A stretch of 6,889 nucleotides of DNA, from contig CAMWQY010000141.1 of NCBI GenBank assembly GCA_947176355.1, positions 1 to 6,889 of the forward strand, given 5' to 3'. The position numbers and the translations under genes were made by a program. Of this stretch, positions 1 through 4,879 are shown piece by piece. Under the pieces are notes generated by a model. The model did no database searches. It was not told the DNA's origin and saw nothing but the letters and a program-made list of their open reading frames with translations. This DNA comes from an uncultured Porphyromonadaceae bacterium (GTDB lineage: Bacteria; Bacteroidota; Bacteroidia; Bacteroidales; Muribaculaceae). Positions within the stretch are counted from its first letter, which is position 1. Each line of letters begins with the position of its first letter.

Positions 1-2
1 TA

Positions 3-1064
3 AAAGCAGACCTCAATCTCTCCGGCGCTCAGGCCGGTTTCATACCCTCTCTCGTATTCTTCTGGTTTCTTATCTTCTCAGTGCCTACCGGCATATTGAT
101 GAATAAGATAGGGCGTAAGAAGACCGTTCTCCTGTCGCTTATCCTCACTTTGGTATCCCTCGTAATTCCGATGTTCCATACCGGCTATTACACTATGCTC
201 GTGGCATTTTCACTGCTTGGCATCGGCAACGCCGTGATGCAAACATCGCTTAATCCTCTTGTATCAGGTCTCATAAATCCGTCACGCCTTGCGTCTACAC
301 TTACCTTCGGTCAGTTTGTGAAGGCTCTCGCTTCTCTTCTCGCTCCCTATCTTATGGCCTGGGGCGCAGCCATGCTGATGCCTACGTTTGGCTTGGAATG
401 GAGGGTAGTATTCCCAATCTTCGCTGCAGTCTGCCTCCTTTCCATTGCTGCTCTCGGAGCGACTCCAATTGCTGAAGAACAGCCTGACAAGGTGACCGGC
501 TTCAAAGAATGTGTGGTTCTCCTCCGCATACCCTTTGTGCTTCTCTGCTTCCTTGGCATCATGTGTCATGTGGGTATTGACGTGGGTACTAATACTTTCG
601 CTCCCCAAATCCTTACCGAACGCTTCGGTCTAAGCGTAGAAGATGCAGTGATCGGAACTCAGATTTACTTCTATTTCCGTACAGGAGGTTGCCTCTTAGG
701 CTCATATATCCTTGCCAAGATGTCGGCAAAATCATTCTTTGCGTTCAGCGTGTTCTGCATGATGCTCGGTATGATAGGTCTTTTCATAGCATCCTCCCAG
801 TTCCTTGTGCTTGCGGCTATCGCCTGCATCGGTTTTGGAAACTCGAATATCTTCAGCGTTGTGTTCGCTCAGGCTCTCAACCGCCAGCCGAAGGAGAAGA
901 ACGAGGTTTCAGGTCTTATGATCATGGGTCTTTTCGGAGGCACAGTGTTCCCGCTTTGCATGGGCTTCGCACAGGATGCAGTAGGAGTGGCAGGCGCTGT
1001 TGCAGTGATGACCCTCGGAGTAATCTACCTTGCATTCTATACGCTTAAGATTAAAAATAATTGA
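3..1064 (+). CDS. MFS sugar permease, FHS/fucose-permease-like (5' end outside window)
   Basis: Inner-membrane transporter of the major facilitator superfamily, probably a sugar:proton symporter of the FHS (fucose/glucose/galactose permease) type. The frame is open from base 3 with no stop, so the gene starts upstream. GTG at 81 is an internal codon: the 26 residues before it (ADLNLSGAQAGFIPSLVFFW and on) already read as transporter sequence. 353 residues are visible, with about ten or eleven hydrophobic segments. The family loop motif between TM2 and TM3 appears as PTGILMNKIGRKKT (visible residues 28-41). A longer hydrophilic stretch near visible residues 155-170 (EEQPDKVTGFKE) fits the central cytoplasmic loop between the two six-helix halves. 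The first helix is missing. The sugar kinase 39 bases downstream suggests the pair imports and phosphorylates the same sugar, possibly fructose; the substrate cannot be read from sequence. MFS assignment is firm, FHS subgroup is likely. Confidence 0.88.
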   Translation, partial: KADLNLSGAQAGFIPSLVFFWFLIFSVPTGILMNKIGRKKTVLLSLILTLVSLVIPMFHTGYYTMLVAFSLLGIGNAVMQTSLNPLVSGLINPSRLASTLTFGQFVKALASLLAPYLMAWGAAMLMPTFGLEWRVVFPIFAAVCLLSIAALGATPIAEEQPDKVTGFKECVVLLRIPFVLLCFLGIMCHVGIDVGTNTFAPQILTERFGLSVEDAVIGTQIYFYFRTGGCLLGSYILAKMSAKSFFAFSVFCMMLGMIGLFIASSQFLVLAAIACIGFGNSNIFSVVFAQALNRQPKEKNEVSGLMIMGLFGGTVFPLCMGFAQDAVGVAGAVAVMTLGVIYLAFYTLKIKNN

Positions 1065-1082
1065 GAATTGAGAATTGAGAAT
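1060..1082 (+). repeat. Heptamer tandem repeat (ATTGAGA x3) on the permease stop codon
   Basis: Three perfect copies of ATTGAGA (1060-1066, 1067-1073, 1074-1080) followed by AT. The permease stop TGA (1062-1064) lies inside the first copy. Because the unit is 7 bases, the TGA in each copy falls in a different frame (1062, 1069, 1076), so all three frames are closed within 17 bases. The array fills about half of the gap before the kinase gene. Function unknown. Confidence 0.85.
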
Positions 1083-1103
1083 AATTTGAAAAAGATATAA
1101 ATC

Positions 1104-1982
1104 ATGAAAGACTTTGTAGTTGGAATGGGTGAAGCCCTCTGGGACATCCTTCCTGAAGGAAAGAAAATCGGCGGTGCCCCCGCAAACTTTGCATATCATG
1201 TGTCGCAGTTCGGACTTCCAAGCTGTGTAGTAAGCGCTGTAGGTGATGACCACCTCGGCAAGGAGATTCTTGATAACCTTACATCAAAGGGTCTCAACCA
1301 GCTGATTTCTATTGTACCTTATCCGACCGGTACGGTGCAGGTCGAGCTCGACGAGGCAGGTATACCAATGTATGACATCAAGGAGAATGTAGCATGGGAT
1401 AATATCCCTTTCAATGAGGCTCTCGAAGGATTGGCAAAGGAGACCAAGGCTGTCTGCTTCGGTTCGTTGGCACAGCGTAATGTTGTGTCACGTGAGACTA
1501 TCAACAAATTTCTTGACGCTATGCCTCAGACGGAAGACTCTCTGGTGGTGTTTGATGTCAACCTTCGTCAGGGCTTCTATACTAAGGAGATTCTTTGCAA
1601 CTCAATGGAACGTTGCAACATCCTTAAGATCAACGATGAGGAGTTAGTGACAGTAAGCCGTATGTTCGGATATCCGGGCATCGACCTTCAGGACAAGTGC
1701 TGGATCCTTCTTGGCAAATATAACCTTAAGATGCTGATCCTTACTTGTGGCGTCAACGGCAGCTATGTTTTCACCCCGGGCAACGTGTCTTTCCAGCCGA
1801 CACCGAAGGTAGAGGTAGCCGACACTGTAGGCGCAGGCGACTCATTCACCGCTGCATTCATCGCAAGCATCCTCAAAGGCAAGTCAGTTCCTGAGGCTCA
1901 CTCAATCGCAGTTCGCACATCAGCATTCGTCTGCACCAAGAAAGGAGCGATGCCGGTGCTTCCCTCCGATCTGACAGAGTGA
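1104..1982 (+). CDS. PfkB-family carbohydrate kinase, probable fructokinase
   Basis: Cytoplasmic ribokinase/PfkB-family sugar kinase, 292 residues, the usual full length for this family. It transfers phosphate from ATP to a sugar, most likely fructose. Both PfkB signatures are present: the N-terminal glycine-rich sugar-binding motif GGAPANFAYHVSQFG (residues 23-37) and the C-terminal anion-hole and catalytic motif DTVGAGDSF (240-248), where D246 is the expected catalytic base. DVNLR (151-155) and NDEE (177-180) match conserved blocks of bacterial fructokinases. The start at ATG 1104 gives the canonical N-terminus (VVGMGEALWDILPEG). No Shine-Dalgarno precedes it, only an A-rich leader, as is normal for Bacteroidetes. 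It follows the sugar permease by 39 bases and is probably cotranscribed with it. Kinase family is certain; fructose rather than another hexose is an inference from overall resemblance and context. Confidence 0.92.
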   Translation: MKDFVVGMGEALWDILPEGKKIGGAPANFAYHVSQFGLPSCVVSAVGDDHLGKEILDNLTSKGLNQLISIVPYPTGTVQVELDEAGIPMYDIKENVAWDNIPFNEALEGLAKETKAVCFGSLAQRNVVSRETINKFLDAMPQTEDSLVVFDVNLRQGFYTKEILCNSMERCNILKINDEELVTVSRMFGYPGIDLQDKCWILLGKYNLKMLILTCGVNGSYVFTPGNVSFQPTPKVEVADTVGAGDSFTAAFIASILKGKSVPEAHSIAVRTSAFVCTKKGAMPVLPSDLTE

Positions 1983-2021
1983 TGCGTGGTGCGTGGTGCG
2001 TAGTGCGTGATGCGTAGTGCG
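1980..2021 (+). repeat. Heptamer tandem repeat (TRRTGCG x6) beginning at the kinase stop codon
   Basis: Six consecutive 7-base units: TGATGCG, TGGTGCG, TGGTGCG, TAGTGCG, TGATGCG, TAGTGCG. The last five bases (TGCG preceded by R) are nearly constant and only the second and third positions vary between A and G. The array starts exactly with the kinase stop TGA (1980-1982). Further stops at 2001 (TAG), 2008 (TGA) and 2015 (TAG) cover all three frames. The unit sequence differs from the array after the permease, but unit length and placement are the same. Function unknown. Confidence 0.88.
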
Positions 2022-2056
2022 AAAATTTAGATAAACATCTATCTTCTTTAATTTTG

Positions 2057-2091
2057 AAGCCCCCCGCCGCATTGAATGCGACGGGGGGCTT
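2057..2091 (+). terminator. GC-rich hairpin, probable terminator of the permease-kinase operon
   Basis: Arms at 2057-2073 and 2075-2091 are complementary over 17 positions with one mismatch (C2067 opposite A2081), and the core is a run of six C against six G. The tip probably opens as a five-base loop (TTGAA). It lies 75 bases after the kinase stop. The downstream strand is only moderately T-rich (ACAATTATGTTTT), so termination efficiency is uncertain, but position and stability fit an intrinsic terminator that separates this operon from the ATPase cassette. Confidence 0.75.
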
Positions 2092-2100
2092 ACAATTATG

Positions 2101-2186
2101 TTTTCTCCCAATATAGGCGTTATGTTTGGGCATGAACAATAAAGATACGTATTTTCTCCTAAAAATAAGGTATTTTGGAGAAAATA
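2101..2186. promoter_or_regulatory. TTTTCTCC element: one direct copy and a hairpin-forming inverted pair upstream of the ATPase promoter
   Basis: The 8-mer TTTTCTCC occurs at 2101-2108 and 2152-2159, and its reverse complement GGAGAAAA occurs at 2177-2184. The second and third copies belong to a larger dyad: TATTTTCTCC (2150-2159) pairs with GGAGAAAATA (2177-2186), and inside it AAAATA (2162-2167) pairs with TATTTT (2171-2176). This gives 16 base pairs with a two-base bulge (2160-2161) and an AGG loop. The dyad ends one base before the candidate -33 box. It could be a binding site for a dimeric regulator of the cassette; the pairing is seen, the role is inferred. Confidence 0.5.
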
Positions 2187-2187
2187 A

Positions 2188-2219
2188 CTTGATATTCTCA
2201 TTAAAAAGACTTACTTTTG
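2188..2219 (+). promoter_or_regulatory. Bacteroidetes-type promoter of the ATPase cassette
   Basis: TACTTTTG at 2212-2219 is an exact match to the Bacteroidetes -7 consensus TAnnTTTG. Twenty bases upstream, CTTG (2188-2191) matches three of four bases of the -33 box TTTG. Transcription would start near 2224-2227, giving a very short AT-rich leader before ATG 2235 or 2244. The promoter position argues against translation starting at TTG 2217, which lies inside the -7 box. Confidence 0.68.
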
Positions 2220-2234
2220 CAGTTAAATAATAAT

Positions 2235-3611
2235 ATGCTTCAAATGAATTCATACAGATTTACATTAGAAGATTACCATGCCATCAAGAACGCAGATATT
2301 GTTCTTGATGGTCTGACAGTACTCGCAGGTCTTAACGGTTGTGGCAAGTCAACTATTTCACGTTGGCTTTATGGTTTTGTAAGATACAGCAACAAATATG
2401 ATCATATAGTAGATAGGGAGACAGCTGTCACCATTTATGATCGTAACAGAAGATTATTTGAAGTAGAAAGAAGAATTGCCTTCTGGACAAAAAGCAATGT
2501 TCTTCCAAGTGTTCCTCGCCTAAATGGAAATCTCGAATATGAAATATCCGCGTTTCAGGAAAGAATCCAGAATATAAGTTCTTCAATAGAGGAGTCCTTG
2601 TCTACCGATCTTCTGGACAAATATAAAAATGAACTGTGGGATGCCTTAGGAGTGGCAGATGAAGGTAATGGTGTTCAAGAGAAACTTGATGCCTTTGCAG
2701 GCAAGGAAAAGGAGTTCCTGTCAAATGCTATCAATTATGGAGATAGAAGAAAGGGAGAATGTCCACTTGAGGATCTTTATAGAATTATAGAGAATAATTT
2801 AGATATAAAGAGTAAAGGTCCGATGAAAATGCAGTTGAATGAAAACGGTACAGATCTAATAGACCATGATTATGAATATATTGTAGATTCCGATGGTGCG
2901 CGCCTTTGTGATGACGACGGTAAATTGATAGTGACTGATCGTATTTTGGGTAGGTTCCTTGCGCCAATGGGACTCAAAAGAGCGATATATATAGATTCTC
3001 CAATGGCAATTTCCAATTTTGGAGGCAATAAATTATGGAGTGGCTTCAATGGAATGCTTTATAGGTCGTTTAGTCCTATGACCAAAGAAGTATTGCGTAT
3101 TGTCAGAGAGATAACTATGGTTTTGGGTGGAGATGTAATTCTAAAAGATGAAGGTGTTGGGCAGAAGGAACTTCGTTATGTCAGAAAAGTTGATGGGTTG
3201 AATATCTCTGTTGATGAAGTAGCTACGGGGATGAAGTCGTTTGCATATTTATTGAGACTTTTACAAAACGGATATATTGATTCTGAAACACTTCTAATGA
3301 TTGACGAGCCTGAGGCGCATCTGCATCCCCAATGGATTGTAAAATTCGCGAAAGTACTCGTGCTTATTCAGAAATTGCTCGGTACGAAGATTATGGTGGC
3401 AAGCCATGATCCGGATATGGTTGCAGCGATTAATACGATGGCTGAGGCAGAAGGGCTGTCTGACATTACAAATTTCTATCAGGCTATCAAAGAGCCGGGT
3501 GAATTAAGATATACCTACGTCAATTCCGGAAATGATATTTCTCGAATTTTTGAGAGTTTTAACATTGCCCTCGACCGTATTGACGGCTATACTGCAAATG
3601 ATCTCTCCTAA
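2235..3611 (+). CDS. ABC-type AAA ATPase (AAA_21 / OLD-RecF-like), first gene of a two-gene cassette
   Basis: Cytoplasmic P-loop ATPase of the ABC/SMC-like class, 458 residues from ATG 2235. Numbering from that start: Walker A GLNGCGKST at 32-40; a diverged ABC signature region ATGMKSFAYLLRL at 330-342; Walker B LLMIDEPEAHLHP at 353-365 with D357 and probable catalytic E358; and a switch histidine in ASHDPD (H391). These lie in the order expected for a nucleotide-dependent dimeric ATPase. The roughly 290-residue insert between Walker A and the signature is largely helical and acidic, as in AAA_21/AAA_15 proteins of defence systems. No TOPRIM or other nuclease motif is visible. The frame extends up to TTG 2217, but that codon lies inside the promoter -7 box; ATG 2244 is an alternative start. 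The next gene follows after two bases, so the two products probably work together. Hand-counted lines are 28-42% GC versus 52-58% in the left operon, which suggests acquisition by transfer. ATPase class is certain; a role in anti-phage defence is inferred. Confidence 0.88.
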   Translation: MLQMNSYRFTLEDYHAIKNADIVLDGLTVLAGLNGCGKSTISRWLYGFVRYSNKYDHIVDRETAVTIYDRNRRLFEVERRIAFWTKSNVLPSVPRLNGNLEYEISAFQERIQNISSSIEESLSTDLLDKYKNELWDALGVADEGNGVQEKLDAFAGKEKEFLSNAINYGDRRKGECPLEDLYRIIENNLDIKSKGPMKMQLNENGTDLIDHDYEYIVDSDGARLCDDDGKLIVTDRILGRFLAPMGLKRAIYIDSPMAISNFGGNKLWSGFNGMLYRSFSPMTKEVLRIVREITMVLGGDVILKDEGVGQKELRYVRKVDGLNISVDEVATGMKSFAYLLRLLQNGYIDSETLLMIDEPEAHLHPQWIVKFAKVLVLIQKLLGTKIMVASHDPDMVAAINTMAEAEGLSDITNFYQAIKEPGELRYTYVNSGNDISRIFESFNIALDRIDGYTANDLS

Positions 3612-3613
3612 TT

Positions 3614-4411
3614 ATGGAAGAAGTATATTTGTGCTCTGAATATCTTAGGACTCATCCTCTGTTTAAGTCATTCGGCAGCGATCTGGCATCCTTGGCTCAG
3701 AAAGACTATCCTGGAAAGGGATATTTCGAGGGAAAAGATATTCCTTCGATTGATCTTGATGAGTATGAAAGAAATACTAAGCTATCAAATGACTGTACGT
3801 CAGACGGCGTGGTAGGAATAGCGGATGTATTGGATTCAAGGATGACCAACCGGAGGTTGCTTCTTACAGAATTACGGATGGATTATAAGAATCAAAAGAA
3901 TCTTGATTTTTCAAATATCCTGAGAAAATATACACATTCTTCCGAGATACTAAGAGAACATGACTCTGAAAAAAGAATTGACTCGGAGTTCGCCTTGGTC
4001 TTTTCAAACTCTACTGCGTCGAAAGCTCGAAGATGGATCAGCAACTGGGCTAAGGAGTCGTCAAAGAAGGATGCCGCTAACTGGAAGGCATACGATCCGG
4101 AAGGCTTTTGCAACTACATTAACTATGGTAAAGAGTTGCCGTTGAGGCCAATGGATGAGACTTTTGGCATAGTAGCCGGATGGTGTAATAAAGCTATCGA
4201 TGGGTATAATGATATTTCAGAATTGAGGGAGAAGGTGGAAATTTATTGGTCGAAATTAAAGATAAGGTATTTATTGCCGGATATGCAATACGTATCAAAG
4301 GAATTGTCTGCATATCTTGCCGCCTTAAGTGCTCCACCGGGTGAAGAAGGGGAGTTGTTTCGACTGGAGAAAAGTGAAATAGAACGGATTATTAGAATAC
4401 AACAAAAATAA
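3614..4411 (+). CDS. Protein of unknown family, partner of the AAA ATPase; possible nuclease-like core
   Basis: 265-residue soluble protein that I do not recognise. It has no signal peptide or membrane segment. Its ATG lies two bases after the ATPase stop, so the pair is almost certainly coexpressed. Residues 61-91 read as a beta-rich core: DGVVGIADVLD (64-74), then LLLTELRMDYK (82-92). The spacing of an acidic residue followed by a hydrophobic strand ending E86-x-R88 resembles the D...(D/E)xK core of restriction-like nucleases, with Arg in place of the usual Lys. A second hydrophobic strand FALVFSN (126-132) precedes a basic helical region (KARRWISNWAKE, 137-148). The C-terminal third (from about 200) appears helical and charged. 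Neither a TOPRIM (DUF4435) pattern as in PARIS AriB nor an HNH motif as in Septu PtuB is visible. It may be an effector, a nuclease or a regulatory subunit. The gene is real on context and coding character; the fold suggestion is weak. Confidence 0.8.
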   Translation: MEEVYLCSEYLRTHPLFKSFGSDLASLAQKDYPGKGYFEGKDIPSIDLDEYERNTKLSNDCTSDGVVGIADVLDSRMTNRRLLLTELRMDYKNQKNLDFSNILRKYTHSSEILREHDSEKRIDSEFALVFSNSTASKARRWISNWAKESSKKDAANWKAYDPEGFCNYINYGKELPLRPMDETFGIVAGWCNKAIDGYNDISELREKVEIYWSKLKIRYLLPDMQYVSKELSAYLAALSAPPGEEGELFRLEKSEIERIIRIQQK

Positions 4412-4412
4412 A

Positions 4413-4447
4413 TTAAGCCTCGTGTACGGATAGTACACGAGGCTTAA
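4413..4447. terminator. Perfect 15-bp hairpin, bidirectional terminator between convergent genes
   Basis: TTAAGCCTCGTGTAC (4413-4427) and GTACACGAGGCTTAA (4433-4447) are perfect inverted repeats around a five-base loop GGATA. The hairpin begins one base after the stop of the cassette's second gene. Read on the minus strand, it is followed by a T-rich tract (TTTATTTTTG), the stronger termination signal, which would stop transcripts from the GlsB-like gene. On the plus strand the following tract is only AT-rich, but the position right after the stop fits termination of the cassette too. Confidence 0.85.
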
Positions 4448-4472
4448 ATAATTCTTAGATAAGATAATATCT

Positions 4473-4513
4473 CAACCATAACCCATTAACCTAACGACCT
4501 AATAACCCTTAAC
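4473..4513 (-). repeat. Degenerate 7-8-base repeat downstream of the GlsB-like gene
   Basis: Read on the minus strand from 4513, the units are GTT, AAGGGTT, ATTAGGTC, GTTAGGTT, AATGGGTT, ATGGTTG, so a GG(T/G)T-like core recurs every 7-8 bases. It sits 25 bases after the GlsB-like stop (4538-4540), between that gene and the shared terminator. TAA and TAG triplets occur in all three minus-strand frames. It resembles in period and placement, but not in sequence, the heptamer arrays after the permease and kinase genes. The periodicity is imperfect, so this is weaker than the other two. Confidence 0.5.
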
Positions 4514-4537
4514 TTTTACTTGATAAAGTTTAAAAAT

Positions 4538-4789
4538 TTAGTGGTGGGTGGAGCGGGAGAGGAGGCCGACGAGCCAGAGTAGGACGATGGCTCCTACAAC
4601 GGAGGTGATCAGGTTGCCGATTATTCCGGTCGTGGTGATGCCGAGGAGTCCGAAGAGCCAGCCTCCGAGTACGCCTCCGATGATTCCGACGATAAGGTTG
4701 ACGATCCAGCCGAAGCCGCCGCCACGCATGAGTTTGCCGGCTACAGCGCCGGATGCTATTCCGATAAGTATATACCAAATGAAGCTCAT
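4538..4789 (-). CDS. GlsB/YeaQ/YmgE-family small membrane protein
   Basis: 83-residue, very hydrophobic and glycine-rich inner-membrane protein of the GlsB/YeaQ/YmgE family (transglycosylase-associated protein domain). Members are linked to general stress response; molecular activity is not established. Three membrane segments are visible, about residues 4-19, 27-49 and 55-77. They contain the family's typical pattern: IASGAVAGKLMRGGGFG in the first turn region and IVGIIGGVLGGWLFGLLG in the second, rich in small-residue packing motifs. The length is typical and the gene appears complete. ATG 4789 gives the canonical short N-terminus MSFIWYILIG. Its own candidate promoter lies just upstream (4832-4863), and a hairpin at 4413-4447 can end the transcript, so it is probably monocistronic and separate from the cytochrome gene upstream. 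The overlapping plus-strand frame is an artefact of the glycine-rich codons. Confidence 0.9.
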   Translation of the reverse strand: MSFIWYILIGIASGAVAGKLMRGGGFGWIVNLIVGIIGGVLGGWLFGLLGITTTGIIGNLITSVVGAIVLLWLVGLLSRSTHH

Positions 4790-4831
4790 AGTGAAATTAT
4801 TTTAGGATTATTTGATTCATAATTCATCAAT

Positions 4832-4863
4832 AAAACGTACTTGTCGGCATTTTTGTTTTCAAA
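4832..4863 (-). promoter_or_regulatory. Candidate Bacteroidetes-type promoter for the GlsB-like gene
   Basis: On the minus strand TTTG (4863-4860) is followed after exactly 20 bases by TACGTTTT (4839-4832), which matches TAnnTTTG at all but the final base. Transcription would begin around 4825, leaving a leader of about 35 bases before ATG 4789. The leader is AT-rich with no Shine-Dalgarno. The short AT-rich sequence and one mismatch leave some doubt. Confidence 0.5.
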
Positions 4864-4879
4864 TTTCTATAATATGGTT

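Noticed and set aside
81..83. GTG 81 as the start of the permease
   Set aside because: The frame stays open to base 3 and the upstream residues already read as MFS membrane sequence, so the gene simply begins outside the window.
1081..1090. ATAATTTGA before the kinase as a -7 promoter box
   Set aside because: It is one base short of TAnnTTTG and has no suitable -33 element. Cotranscription with the permease is simpler.
1980..2021. CRISPR-like array
   Set aside because: Units are 7 bases with no spacers; it is a simple tandem repeat.
3614..4411. PARIS AriB (DUF4435/TOPRIM) or Septu PtuB (HNH) as the identity of the second cassette gene
   Set aside because: I could not find the TOPRIM E...DxD pattern or an HNH histidine cluster in the protein.
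4548..4805. Plus-strand reading frame of 85 codons opposite the GlsB-like gene, and a second minus-strand frame at 4530-4778
   Set aside because: The translations are rich in Arg, Pro, Ser or His with no membrane or domain pattern, as expected for shadows of a glycine-rich membrane gene.
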